Shown piece after piece: positions 7,186 to 15,711 of a stretch of 35,386 nt of DNA; positions within the stretch are counted from its first letter, which is position 1; each line of letters starts with the position of its first letter. Source of the stretch: Thermoflexibacter sp. (GTDB lineage: Bacteria > Bacteroidota > Bacteroidia > Cytophagales > Thermoflexibacteraceae); NCBI GenBank assembly GCA_025455345.1, contig JALOMS010000001.1, positions 1-35,386 on the forward strand, read 5' to 3'. The notes beneath the pieces are model-generated. The model ran no database searches. It saw nothing but the letters and a program-made list of their open reading frames with translations, and was not told the DNA's origin. The position numbers were made by a program, and so were the translations under genes.

Positions 7186-8019
7186 TTAATGTTTCAACTT
7201 AATTCCATGCTCCAAAATTACTATTTTACCTTGTTTATACAAGTTTCCTATTAACCTTTTAAAGGTTTTTTTACTCATTTGAAATTGTTGTTTGATATCT
7301 TCTGGGGAGCTATCGTCTCCATAAGGTAAGAATCCATTATTTTGTTTTAGATTTAATAAAATAACATCTGCTTGATTTTTGATACCATCAAACCCTTCCT
7401 TGCGAAGACTAAGGTCTATTTTGTCATCTTCTTCACGTATATTTTTGATGTATCCTTTGATTTGCTCACCTATTTCTAACTCCTTGAATACCTCATTTTT
7501 ATATAACATACCCGCAAATCTATTGTTCACAATGCACATAATACCAAGTGTAGTAAATTCATACACCATGAGCTTGACCTCCTGTCCTATTTGGAACTCA
7601 CTTGTATCCTTTTCCAAAAAAGAGCCAATTTTGCTTACTCCCAGCAGTCTATCTGTACGTAAGTCTAAACACACCCTAACTACGTGTCTTTCTCCCACGT
7701 CCATAGGCTTATGTTGTTCTTTGATAGGGACAAATAGGTCTTTTTCCAGTCCCCAATCCAGAAAAGCACCTATTTTTGAGATTTGTTTTACAGTCAAACA
7801 AGCAAACTCTCCCTCTTGGGCATAAGGTTTTAAGGTTGTTGCGATTAAGCGGTCTTCAGAATCCGAATAAATAAATACATTCAATTTATCTCCTATTTTA
7901 ACTGACTCAGGAATATATTTATTAGGCAATAATAGCTCGCCTTTGTCAGAGTCCAGATATAAACCTTGAGGAGTTTTTTTTACCACTTTAAGTAAATTAA
8001 ATTTGCCTATTTTCAGCAT
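7186..8019 (-). CDS. cvfB: CvfB-like S1 RNA-binding protein
   Basis: A cytoplasmic 277-residue protein with the CvfB/YitL plan of tandem S1-like OB folds and a C-terminal winged helix. The first S1-like unit covers about 1-65. A canonical S1 repeat with ISKIGAFLDWGLEKDLFVP begins near residue 80, and a third with IGEQIKGYIKNIREEDDKIDLSLR begins near 183. The tail from about 228 (SSPEDIKQQFQMSKKTFKRLIGNLYKQGKI) is a winged-helix-like module. The length is typical of the family. CvfB binds RNA and affects virulence gene expression in Staphylococcus; its role in Bacteroidota is not established. It sits alone between the PAS gene and queG, and all three are on the minus strand. The ATG at 8019 is the only sensible start. 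Confidence 0.88.
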   Translation of the reverse strand: MLKIGKFNLLKVVKKTPQGLYLDSDKGELLLPNKYIPESVKIGDKLNVFIYSDSEDRLIATTLKPYAQEGEFACLTVKQISKIGAFLDWGLEKDLFVPIKEQHKPMDVGERHVVRVCLDLRTDRLLGVSKIGSFLEKDTSEFQIGQEVKLMVYEFTTLGIMCIVNNRFAGMLYKNEVFKELEIGEQIKGYIKNIREEDDKIDLSLRKEGFDGIKNQADVILLNLKQNNGFLPYGDDSSPEDIKQQFQMSKKTFKRLIGNLYKQGKIVILEHGIKLKH

Positions 8020-8153
8020 ATTAAAGAAAAATATAAATGTAATATTGATGTAATATAAAATATTGTTTAACGTAACTACTTAAAAATTAAACATTTTTGT
8101 TTAAAAATTTAATAAAATTTTGCATAAAAATTAGGATTTTACTTAAACAACAA

Positions 8154-9089
8154 TTAATTTTGTTCCGTTGCAAAATTAATATTCCGCTTCAATCCCATTA
8201 ATTTTGTACGCTGAACGGCTGATTTTTTGAAGATATTGCGGAAGACTTCTTCTGTAATATCTTTCCAGCCGTTTTTTGTCATTTTACTCAATTCCTCATT
8301 GGGTTCAAACTGTGATTCTTGATGCGGTTTAGAAAATTTGTTCCAAGGGCAAACATCTTGACAAATATCACAACCAAATATCCAATTCTCAAATTTGCCT
8401 TTGTAATCACTTGGTATTTCCTCTTTGAGTTCAATCGTAAGATAAGAAATACATTTGCTACCATCTACCACATAAGGGCTTACGATAGCATCCGTAGGAC
8501 AAGCATCTATACAACGTGTGCAAGTGCCACAGTAATCTTTCGTCGGTGCATCATACTCCAACTCTAAATCTAAAATAATTTCTGCTACAAAGAAAAAACT
8601 TCCCATTTCACGATTGAGCAAATTGGAGTGTTTACCTATCCAGCCTATTCCACTTTTTGCTGCCCAAGCCTTGTCCATCACAGGAGCAGAGTCCACAAAC
8701 ACTCGTCCATGTACCTCTCCTATGCTTGCTTGGATATGAGAAAAAAAATCCTTCAATTTATCCTTAATAACAAAATGATAATCAGTACCATAAGCATACT
8801 TTGAAATTTTTAAAGTCTCATCAGTGTGCAGAATCACCTTCTTAGGATAGTAGTTATACAATAGAGAAATGACAGATTTAGCATCGGGAACAAGCAAACG
8901 CGGGTCAAGCCTTTTATCAAAATGATTTGCCATATAGCTCATCTTCCCATGCATTTGTTGATTAAGCCATTGCTCTAAGCGTGGTGCTTCCTCTTCCAAA
9001 AACGTTGCTTTGGAAATACCACAAAAATCAAAACCTAATTCTTTTGCTTTTTGCTTTATAAAGGTTGTATATTCGTGTTTTTTTATCAC
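8154..9089 (-). CDS. queG: Epoxyqueuosine reductase QueG
   Basis: This is the last enzyme of queuosine synthesis, reducing epoxyqueuosine to queuosine in tRNA with a cobalamin and two [4Fe-4S] clusters. Cluster ligands are visible as [12 protein letters not shown] (Cys187, 190, 193, 197) and [13 protein letters not shown] (Cys240, 243, 247), with Cys213 in SKCISY between them. The catalytic-region [12 protein letters not shown] (about 132-143) carries the conserved Asp134. The 311-residue length fits the bacterial enzyme without the HEAT-like extension. The start is a GTG at 9089, with GAAAG just upstream; no ATG occurs before residue 47. The gene is monocistronic by spacing. Confidence 0.95.
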   Translation of the reverse strand: MIKKHEYTTFIKQKAKELGFDFCGISKATFLEEEAPRLEQWLNQQMHGKMSYMANHFDKRLDPRLLVPDAKSVISLLYNYYPKKVILHTDETLKISKYAYGTDYHFVIKDKLKDFFSHIQASIGEVHGRVFVDSAPVMDKAWAAKSGIGWIGKHSNLLNREMGSFFFVAEIILDLELEYDAPTKDYCGTCTRCIDACPTDAIVSPYVVDGSKCISYLTIELKEEIPSDYKGKFENWIFGCDICQDVCPWNKFSKPHQESQFEPNEELSKMTKNGWKDITEEVFRNIFKKSAVQRTKLMGLKRNINFATEQN

Positions 9090-9407
9090 TTAACTTTCAG
9101 TCCAAGATGTCTTGTTTAAATAATTGATAAGTAATTGTGCATTTTTAATGTAAAATATGCTTTGGCGTGTTTAGTTTATCATCAAATACTGGCACACCCT
9201 AAAGGGCATGCTACAGTGTCGATTTAATTTGCACACTTACTTAAATGCTATCTAAGCCAATAGAAAAATATACAAACAATTACACTTAGATACACTTTTT
9301 TATCATTAGCAAAGATACAAAATCCTTTGCTCAAAGTAGTTTACAAATTTATTTTATACTTTATGAATATATTTTATTCTTAAGGAAATCAATATATTAA
9401 CACTTCT
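9090..9407. other. Divergent intergenic region between queG and rsmG
   Basis: No gene is visible in these 318 bases. They hold the dispersed element at 9192-9243 and, on the minus strand, a TATCTTTG -7 box (9310-9317) that could start queG transcription with a leader of about 220 bases. No well-spaced -33 TTG accompanies it. No convincing plus-strand promoter for rsmG could be picked. Confidence 0.5.
9192..9243. repeat. Dispersed element with hairpin, copy 2
   Basis: GCACACCCT and AGGGCATGC (9192-9211) form a hairpin with a two-base loop, fully paired with wobbles if read on the minus strand. It runs directly into the 33-bp sequence shared with 5099-5131 (two differences). The hairpin plus conserved arm suggests a short non-coding repeat family in this genome. 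Confidence 0.65.
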
Positions 9408-10046
9408 ATGTCTGACAAATTTTCTCTTATTCTCAAATACTTTCCTATACTAACGGAAAAACAAAAATTACTTTTTGACCAGATGTTTGACCTTTATCAA
9501 ACTTGGAACGAGAAGATAAATGTTATTTCTCGCAAAGATATGGATAATTTTTATGAAAGACATGTGCTTCACGCTTTGGGGATAGCTAAAGTTATTCATT
9601 TTAAAGCGCATACACGCGTGATAGACGTAGGTACGGGGGGAGGCTTCCCAGGCATTCCCTTAGCTATTTTTTTTCCAGAAGTCAAGTTTCATCTCATAGA
9701 CTCAATAGCAAAAAAAATAAAGGTAGTCGAAGATGTAATTTTGAAATTAGGTCTGGAAAATATTTCCTGCCAACAAATTCGCTCCGAAAATCTCAAAAAC
9801 AAGTATGATTTCATTGTTAGTAGGGCAGTTGCAGACATTGGCACTTTTTATCAACAGACCAAACATTTGATAAACTCTCAAGGCAATAATGACTTACCTA
9901 ATGGCTTTTTAATGTTGAAAGGAGGAGATTTGGCATCAGAGTTTGCTAATGTGAAGCAATATTTTAAGTTTTACGAACTCAAAAATTTTTATGAAGAAGA
10001 GTTTTTTGCAACAAAGAAAATAGCCTACCTCAAACAGGACAAATAA
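9408..10046 (+). CDS. rsmG: 16S rRNA (guanine527-N7)-methyltransferase RsmG
   Basis: RsmG (GidB) transfers a methyl group from S-adenosylmethionine to G527 in the 530 loop of 16S rRNA. The 212-residue protein has the characteristic N-terminal helix pair with WNEKINVISRKD (about 33-44) and ERHVLHALG (about 50-58). The SAM-binding VIDVGTGGGFPGIPLA lies at about 71-86. LIDS begins the second strand, SEN follows, and the RAVADIGTFYQQT segment is next. Length and motif order are standard. The ATG at 9408 lies just before the N-terminal family region. A hairpin terminator follows within one base of the stop and is shared with the converging S20 gene. Confidence 0.95.
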   Translation: MSDKFSLILKYFPILTEKQKLLFDQMFDLYQTWNEKINVISRKDMDNFYERHVLHALGIAKVIHFKAHTRVIDVGTGGGFPGIPLAIFFPEVKFHLIDSIAKKIKVVEDVILKLGLENISCQQIRSENLKNKYDFIVSRAVADIGTFYQQTKHLINSQGNNDLPNGFLMLKGGDLASEFANVKQYFKFYELKNFYEEEFFATKKIAYLKQDK

Positions 10047-10079
10047 AAAACTCTTGCTTTATAGTGAAACAAGAGTTTT
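10047..10079. terminator. Bidirectional terminator between rsmG and rpsT
   Basis: AAAACTCTTG (10047-10056) and CAAGAGTTTT (10070-10079) form a perfect 10-bp stem with a 13-base loop. A and T runs on either side let it terminate both converging genes. Confidence 0.8.
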
Positions 10080-10115
10080 AAGGTATATTTTGGGATTAGC
10101 TAAAAAGTAAAATGA

Positions 10116-10376
10116 TTAAGCCGCTCCTAATCTATTGACAAATTTTGCTAATCTTGATTTCTTGTGTGCTGCATTATTTTTATGAATGATATTTTTCTTT
10201 ACTAACTTATCAATCATAGAATGAACTGTTTTCAACAGAACTTGAGCTTCAGCTTTGTCTTCTGTTTCTGTAAGTCTTCTGATAAAAGTACGCGCAGTTT
10301 TATGTTGGTATCTATTTCTCAAACGCTTGCGCTCGTCAGACCTAATTTTTTTAATTGCAGATTTATGATTCGCCAT
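10116..10376 (-). CDS. rpsT: 30S ribosomal protein S20
   Basis: A basic 86-residue protein that binds 16S rRNA early in 30S assembly. The family pattern is plain: MANHKSAIKKIRSDERKRLR at the N-terminus, then RNRYQHKTARTFIRRL, and a C-terminal KNNAAHKKSRLAKFVNRL. Its length is typical. It is monocistronic, with a strong promoter about 60 bases upstream and a shared terminator downstream. Confidence 0.97.
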   Translation of the reverse strand: MANHKSAIKKIRSDERKRLRNRYQHKTARTFIRRLTETEDKAEAQVLLKTVHSMIDKLVKKNIIHKNNAAHKKSRLAKFVNRLGAA

Positions 10377-10432
10377 TACCTTTTATATTTTTAAAACTAA
10401 ATAATTCTTTGTCCTTTCAAAATTTTGGACTG

Positions 10433-10463
10433 CAAAGTTAGTACAATAAATCTGTTTTTGCAA
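10433..10463 (-). promoter_or_regulatory. Bacteroidota-type promoter of rpsT
   Basis: On the minus strand TTG (10461-10463, within a T-run) is followed after 20 bases by TAACTTTG (10433-10440). This matches the TTG-N19-21-TAnnTTTG consensus of Bacteroidota primary sigma factor. The start point would lie near 10426, giving a leader of about 50 bases before the S20 ATG. Confidence 0.75.
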
Positions 10464-10479
10464 AAAACTTCTTATTTTT

Positions 10480-11241
10480 TTAAGGCTGTGCTTCTTTTTT
10501 ATCTTTGTCTATTCTTTTTATTTGTTTGAAAGTTCCATTTTTTTGGATTTGATACCAACTTTCTCTATAATATCTTGTATCATTTTCACCAGAAGTAGTA
10601 AGTATGAAAGGTGATTCTTGGGTGAAAGTATGAGATTGGGCAAAAGTATTATCATAATTAATATCTATAAAATGTAGGTCATTTTTTGAAACAAACCTTA
10701 CGTACCTATATTCGCTCTGCTGTATATTTTGTGTACTTTCTTCTGATTCGTAACTATTCCGATAAGAAAGCAATATGCCGTCTATATACTTGCCATCTTT
10801 ACCATAATTAAGCAAGTAATATTTCCACTTTTGCGTAGGGTCACCTTCGGCATCCACAGAAATAACAACAGAGTAAAAATCAGGGCTAAGAGGAATAGAA
10901 AAAGCAGAATGACAAGTAAGAAATTGATTATCACCTACATTTCTATTAAAACTTACCTTTTTTAAATCTTGGTCAATAAAGACATTGTTTTGTAAAAATT
11001 CTTGGAAATAGGCTACATTGATTTCTGCACCTCCCTGAAAATCAGCACCATTATTAGTATCTATACTTTCTATGATTGCTGTCTTTGGAGGAAATAGCTC
11101 TAAAAATTGCTCAAATGTGGTATTTGCTAAAACATCTTGCTCTTTCTCTATATTTTTAGCGCACGATAGCATTGCTAAAGAGATGAAAATAAAAGCCAAA
11201 AGCCTAAAATAGTGAGTTAATTTGAAACAATCTGTGTCCAT
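10480..11241 (-). CDS. Putative lipoprotein of unknown function
   Basis: A 253-residue protein with a lipoprotein signal: hydrophobic residues 12-24, then MLSC with Cys27 as the likely lipidated residue, followed by AKNIEKEQ. The mature part has no motif I recognise. It alternates short beta-strand-like stretches and contains a FPPKTAIIESIDTN segment, a central SAFSIPLSPDFYSVVISVD stretch and a C-terminal WYQIQKNGTFKQI that resembles a final strand. It is probably an outer- or inner-membrane-anchored periplasmic protein. It is transcribed away from the long gap at 11242-11860 and sits 103 bases upstream of the S20 start. The ATG at 11239-11241 gives a complete signal peptide. Confidence 0.75.
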   Translation of the reverse strand: MDTDCFKLTHYFRLLAFIFISLAMLSCAKNIEKEQDVLANTTFEQFLELFPPKTAIIESIDTNNGADFQGGAEINVAYFQEFLQNNVFIDQDLKKVSFNRNVGDNQFLTCHSAFSIPLSPDFYSVVISVDAEGDPTQKWKYYLLNYGKDGKYIDGILLSYRNSYESEESTQNIQQSEYRYVRFVSKNDLHFIDINYDNTFAQSHTFTQESPFILTTSGENDTRYYRESWYQIQKNGTFKQIKRIDKDKKEAQP

Positions 11242-11860
11242 AGTAATAGTTTGTTTTGATATTTTTATAACAAGAGTAATATAGATTATTTTTTTTTCTA
11301 AATTACGTATTTTTAAGCAAAAAAGTTGAAAAAATTACGTCTTTTTTTAGATAATTATTTATTAATTTATTTGATGATGATTAAAAGGAAGAAGAGGAAT
11401 AAGAATTTTTAGAATAGTAAGTGTAGGCAAAGCTATATGGAAGGGAGTAAGCAAATCAAAAGCAACTTTTATGAGTAAAGTATCTTGATAATCAATTTTT
11501 TATAAATATAATTTGTCAAAGTTTTTTGCCTAACTATCCGTCAAAAATAGCATAAGATTACCTATATGAAATAATTTTTGTGTCTATTTGCTATAAAATA
11601 ATAGGATAACTATTAAATTTGATAACATAAAAATAGAATATTTTATCATATAATTTTTTGAACAATTATCTAAATCATACAGCTTATATAATGAAAATGT
11701 ACAGATGAGGTATTTTATTGATTACATTTTAAGTAATAAAGCAACATTAGTTTGTGTTATTTAAAATATAAAAAATAAGTATCATATAGTGTTTATCAAT
11801 AATTTAATTTATAACTACTCAAGACTATTTAATTGCCTTTATCATTAAATCGAGAAGAAA
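11242..11860. other. 619-bp very AT-rich intergenic region
   Basis: No gene, tRNA or strong hairpin is visible. The sequence is extremely AT-rich, with short near-repeats such as ataataggataactatt and tttgataacata. It lies between two divergently transcribed lipoprotein genes and probably carries both promoters, but I could not find a well-spaced TTG/TAnnTTTG pair. A curved, protein-binding or silenced regulatory region is possible; that is inference from composition only. Confidence 0.5.
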
Positions 11861-14800
11861 ATGAAAAAACTACTCCCTTTGATTGCCTTACTCATGCTTT
11901 GTGCGTGTGGAGGCGAAGAAAAAACGCAAACGATTGCAAAAAATGATTACGATAAACTCTCGGACGCTGAAAAGCGACACGCAGACAACGCCTTGGCTGG
12001 CTTAGAAACCAAAGAAGGTTTGGTAACTCAGCTTTTTGCCGCAGAGCCTAAACTGATGAATCCCACCAATATAGACGTGGATTCCAAAGGTAGAATTTGG
12101 GTGTGCGAGGGCTATAACTACCGTATGCACCTCAATCCCAATAATCCCGTACACAACGAAGGCGACCGTATCATCATTTTGGAAGACAAAAACGGAGATG
12201 GTGTTTCGGACGAAACCAAAGTGTTTTACCAAGGGACAGACGTAAATTCGGCACTTGGGATTTGCGTTTTGGGCAATAAAGTCATAGTTTCTTGTAGTCC
12301 CAATATTTTTGTACTGACCGATACCAATGGTGATGACAAGGCAGATACCAAAGAAATTTTGTTCAAAACACAAGGCGGTTTCCAACACGACCATGCCGTT
12401 CATGCGGTTAGTTTTGGGCATGATGGCAAGCTCTACTTCAACTTTGGCAATGACGGCAAGGCATTGTTGGACAAGGATAGCGTAGTCATCAATGACCAAT
12501 TTGGCAGACCAATTATTGCAGATACCAAACTCTACCAAGAGGGCATGGTGTTCCGTTGCGATTTGGACGGAAAAAATGTGGAGGTTTTAGGCTACAATTT
12601 TAGAAATAATTACGAAGTGGCAATGGACTCTTACGGTACACTTTGGCAGTCAGATAATGACGATGATGGTAATAAAGGCGTGAGAATCAACTATGTAATG
12701 GAATACGGTAACTTTGGTTTCAAAGACCAAATGACAGGCGCAAGCTGGCAAGCAAGGCGCACCAACTTGGAAAAAGAAATTCCCTTGCGCCACTGGCACT
12801 TGAACGACCCTGGCGTAGTCCCTAATCTCTTGCAAACAGGCGCAGGTTCGCCTACGGGTTTGCTGGTCTATGAAGGAAATTTACTTCCACAAGAGTTTCA
12901 AAATCAGGTCATTCACTGCGATGCGGGTCCTAATGTGGTGCGCGCTTACCCTGTAACTAATGATGGTGCAGGGTATAAGGCAACCATGGTAAATATTTTG
13001 CAAGGCACGAAAGACCAATGGTTTAGACCTGCGGACGTGTGTGTAGCACCTGACGGCTCGTTGATAGTGGCAGACTGGTATGACCCTGGCGTGGGTGGAC
13101 ACCAAGTAGGCGACTTGGATAGAGGAAGACTTTACAGAATTACTGTTCCCGACAAGCAAAAATATGAAGTTCCTGCTTTTGACCTTTCTACGCCCGAAAA
13201 AGCCATAGAAGCACTGAAAAGTCCTAACATGGCAACGCGCTATTTGGCTTGGACAAAGCTGAACGAAATGCAAGAACAAGCAGAAACTGCTTTGGCAACT
13301 ATTTGGAAAAATGACTCCAACCCACGCATGAAAGCGCGTGCCTTGTGGTTGCTCTCTAAAATCAAAGGCAAAGGCGAAAACTATGTGAACGAAGCATTGA
13401 AAAGCGAAAATCCTGATTTGAAAATGGCAGGAATTAGAGCAGGGAAAGAATTGAAAATGAATTTATTACCTGCTTATCAGACTTTGGCAAAAGACCCTTC
13501 GCCACAAGTAAGACGCGAAGTTGCGCTTGCGCTTAGAAACAACAAAGCACCCGAAGCCGCAGAAATTTGGGCAGAATTGGCGACACAGCACAATGGCGAC
13601 CGTTGGTATTTGGAGGCTTTGGGGATAGGTGCAGATGAGCAGTGGGATAGCTTTTTAGAGGCGTATTTGAAGCGTGTAGGTGAGGACTGGAACAAAGACA
13701 TTATTTGGAGAAGTAGGGCGAAGAAAACGCCTACCATGCTTGCCAAGATGATTCAAGGAAGCAAAGGAGAGGAAAAATTGCGCTATTTCAGAGCATTCGA
13801 TTTCCAAAAAGACAATACCAAGCAAAATGTATTACTCACGCTTTTTGACGCAAACCATGCAGAGCAAGGCGAAATTGACAACTTGGTTTTGAGGCACTTA
13901 GACAAAAATGTACCTAAAACACCTAAGTTGAAAAAGGCATTGGAAGCGGCATTGCTTTCTACCAAAGGTACGTTAGATTTTGTAGATTTGGTAAACCAAT
14001 TTGAACTAAAAGACCAATATCCTGCCCTCATGGAACTGATTTTCACCAAATCGGATAGCATAGAAGCAAGCGAAGGCGCGAAAATATTGATGAAAAAAGG
14101 AGGGAAGGATTTACTTGCCAAAGCACTGAAAGACAAGGACAACCAAAAAGTGAGAAGTACGTTAAACGTGTTGGGCAAATTGGACAGTGAAGAATCCAGA
14201 GAACTGATTTCCAGTGTGATGAACAACGAAGAATACGAAATGGCTACGCGCGCCTTGGCTTTGGAAAAGTACGGCGCAGGTTGGGGCGGGCAAGAGCAAC
14301 TTTGGAAGTTAGTCAAAGAAAGTAAGCTCAAAAAAGACTTAGAACCTACTGCTAAACAGGTACTTACCTCCGCTTGGCGCGCAGACATCAAAAGTGAAGC
14401 AAGTAAGTTTTACGGCGGCGAAACTGCCCAAGAAACCTCACCCATTGCCAAGTTAGTGTCGCAAACAGGCGATGCAAGCAAAGGAAAAGCGGTTTACACC
14501 CAATACTGCGCCCAATGCCACCAAGTAAAGGGCGAAGGCACAGATTTTGGTCCCAAGCTATCCGAAATCGGGACAAAACTGCCCAAAGAAGGGCTTTACA
14601 AGTCCATTTTGAAACCCAACGAAGGCATTAGCTTTGGTTACGAAGGCTTTGTATTCAAACTGAAAAGTGGAACTACGCTTGTGGGCGTGATTTCCAGCAA
14701 AACGGAAACGGACATTGATGTAAAGCAAGTAGGCGGTACAGTTACTAAAATCCAAAAAGCAGATATTGCAGAGCAAAAAGAATACGATGGCTCGCTTATG

Positions 14801-14875
14801 CCTGCTTTCCAACTCCCTGAAAAAGAACTGATTGACTTGGTAGAGTATTTGAGTGGATTGAAGAAGACGAGTTAG
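11861..14875 (+). CDS. Membrane-bound dehydrogenase-like lipoprotein with HEAT repeats and cytochrome c
   Basis: A 1004-residue, three-part secreted protein. Residues 1-18 are a lipoprotein signal (LCAC, lipidated Cys16). The N-terminal region, about 45-430, has the PVC-type membrane-bound dehydrogenase (beta-propeller) pattern, seen in MNPTNIDVDSKGRIWVCEGY and in repeated D-x-D-G-D calcium-type loops (EDKNGDGVSDE, DTNGDDKAD). About 440-850 is helical and HEAT-like. The C-terminal domain carries the haem motif CAQCH (Cys883, Cys886, His887), a GPKLSEIG loop and a candidate axial Met in LMPAF. It probably oxidises a sugar or similar substrate in the periplasm and passes electrons to the haem; the substrate is unknown. 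A sulfatase lies two genes downstream, which hints at degradation of sulfated polysaccharide. A strong terminator follows, so the gene is likely monocistronic. Confidence 0.88.
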   Translation: MKKLLPLIALLMLCACGGEEKTQTIAKNDYDKLSDAEKRHADNALAGLETKEGLVTQLFAAEPKLMNPTNIDVDSKGRIWVCEGYNYRMHLNPNNPVHNEGDRIIILEDKNGDGVSDETKVFYQGTDVNSALGICVLGNKVIVSCSPNIFVLTDTNGDDKADTKEILFKTQGGFQHDHAVHAVSFGHDGKLYFNFGNDGKALLDKDSVVINDQFGRPIIADTKLYQEGMVFRCDLDGKNVEVLGYNFRNNYEVAMDSYGTLWQSDNDDDGNKGVRINYVMEYGNFGFKDQMTGASWQARRTNLEKEIPLRHWHLNDPGVVPNLLQTGAGSPTGLLVYEGNLLPQEFQNQVIHCDAGPNVVRAYPVTNDGAGYKATMVNILQGTKDQWFRPADVCVAPDGSLIVADWYDPGVGGHQVGDLDRGRLYRITVPDKQKYEVPAFDLSTPEKAIEALKSPNMATRYLAWTKLNEMQEQAETALATIWKNDSNPRMKARALWLLSKIKGKGENYVNEALKSENPDLKMAGIRAGKELKMNLLPAYQTLAKDPSPQVRREVALALRNNKAPEAAEIWAELATQHNGDRWYLEALGIGADEQWDSFLEAYLKRVGEDWNKDIIWRSRAKKTPTMLAKMIQGSKGEEKLRYFRAFDFQKDNTKQNVLLTLFDANHAEQGEIDNLVLRHLDKNVPKTPKLKKALEAALLSTKGTLDFVDLVNQFELKDQYPALMELIFTKSDSIEASEGAKILMKKGGKDLLAKALKDKDNQKVRSTLNVLGKLDSEESRELISSVMNNEEYEMATRALALEKYGAGWGGQEQLWKLVKESKLKKDLEPTAKQVLTSAWRADIKSEASKFYGGETAQETSPIAKLVSQTGDASKGKAVYTQYCAQCHQVKGEGTDFGPKLSEIGTKLPKEGLYKSILKPNEGISFGYEGFVFKLKSGTTLVGVISSKTETDIDVKQVGGTVTKIQKADIAEQKEYDGSLMPAFQLPEKELIDLVEYLSGLKKTS

Positions 14876-14888
14876 GAAAGAAAACTTT

Positions 14889-14926
14889 AGAGGAGTTCCA
14901 CTTTTTTAAAAAAGTGGAACTCCTCT
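14889..14926. terminator. Perfect-palindrome terminator
   Basis: Two 19-bp arms form a perfect palindrome with no spacer, centred between 14907 and 14908. The right arm runs into CTTTGT. It is a strong intrinsic terminator for the dehydrogenase-like gene. The -33 box of the next promoter overlaps its last base. Confidence 0.85.
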
Positions 14927-14956
14927 TTGTAAAAAGAGCAAAATAGCCTATATTTG
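14926..14956 (+). promoter_or_regulatory. Bacteroidota-type promoter of 14982 gene
   Basis: TTTG at 14926-14929 and TATATTTG at 14949-14956 are separated by 19 bases, matching the TTTG-N19-TAnnTTTG consensus. The start point would lie about 18 bases before the ATG at 14982. The -33 box begins at the last base of the upstream terminator. Confidence 0.7.
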
Positions 14957-14981
14957 ATAAGATTTGTAAACAAAAGGGACT

Positions 14982-15620
14982 ATGGCAAAGAAACTTAAAA
15001 ATACAATTTCATTAACAGATGTAGCGAATGTAATAGAGAAATTAGACCTCTACACAACAAGAGAATGTAAACATCTGCAAGTCTGGTGGGAAAACAAGGG
15101 GGCTATTTCTCCTATATATGAAATTTTGTTAGAACAAAGGCGCAAAGAGTTGGAAATTAACCTAAGTGCTTGGAACGAAGAGGAACTAAAAATGGAGTTT
15201 GTCAGTCCTGTTTTCCAAGCAAGTGAGCTGAATATAGAGGGTAAAATAAAGGTTTTTTATGAAAGACCCTTAGAGGCTACCCTACAAGGCTACGAATTTG
15301 CTGTAATTTGTGATTGTATAGTAGCAACACCTACACAGGCTGGCAGACCGCAAAATCCCTATTTTTTCTTACAAGAATTTAAAAAAGCAAAAGGGGACAC
15401 CATAGACCCCGAAGCACAGATGTTAGTAGCCATGCTGATAGCACAGCAGAAAAACAACAATAATAAGCCTATCTATGGTGGCTGGTTTAGGGGGGAAAAT
15501 TGGCATTTTACGACCCTGAACGGGAACGAATACTGCACTGCGCCTACTTTGTTTGCGACAAGGAAGGAAGACTTGCAACAGATTGTCTATATGCTACAAT
15601 ACCTTAAAACACTGGTTTGA
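14982..15620 (+). CDS. Putative PD-(D/E)xK-fold protein
   Basis: A soluble 212-residue protein. Its central part fits a restriction-endonuclease-like core. A strand ends in Asp111 (EFAVICDCIVA), followed about 20 residues later by the strand PYFFLQEFKKAKG with Glu132-x-Lys134, then a helix EAQMLVAMLIAQQ. This D-(20)-ExK spacing is typical of PD-(D/E)xK enzymes such as type I restriction R-subunit N-domains. The N-terminal half is helical and shows no known domain. Proteins of this look are common in Cytophagales genomes as uncharacterised families, and nuclease activity is inference. It has its own promoter and a strong terminator, so it is a stand-alone transcription unit. Confidence 0.65.
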   Translation: MAKKLKNTISLTDVANVIEKLDLYTTRECKHLQVWWENKGAISPIYEILLEQRRKELEINLSAWNEEELKMEFVSPVFQASELNIEGKIKVFYERPLEATLQGYEFAVICDCIVATPTQAGRPQNPYFFLQEFKKAKGDTIDPEAQMLVAMLIAQQKNNNNKPIYGGWFRGENWHFTTLNGNEYCTAPTLFATRKEDLQQIVYMLQYLKTLV

Positions 15621-15664
15621 AAACAAAAGGAGCAAACTTTTGGAAAGTTTGCTCCTTTTGTTTT
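15620..15664. terminator. Long hairpin terminator
   Basis: A perfect 21-bp stem (15620-15640 with 15644-15664) closes over a three-base loop, TGG. The stem begins one base before the end of the stop codon. The T-rich right arm makes it an intrinsic terminator in the plus direction. Part of the right arm (AAAGTTTGCTCCTTTTG) recurs at 17276-17292. Confidence 0.85.
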
Positions 15665-15711
15665 GGAAAAAATAATAAATTGCTGAACTCTCAAATAAAA
15701 GTGATACGAAA

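Noticed and set aside
11242-11860. tRNA or small RNA gene in the long AT-rich gap
   Set aside because: No cloverleaf, no GC-rich stem and no terminator hairpin could be found.
11861-14875. Several minus-strand open frames inside the dehydrogenase-like gene
   Set aside because: They are antisense shadows of a GC-richer coding region with no start signals or family features.
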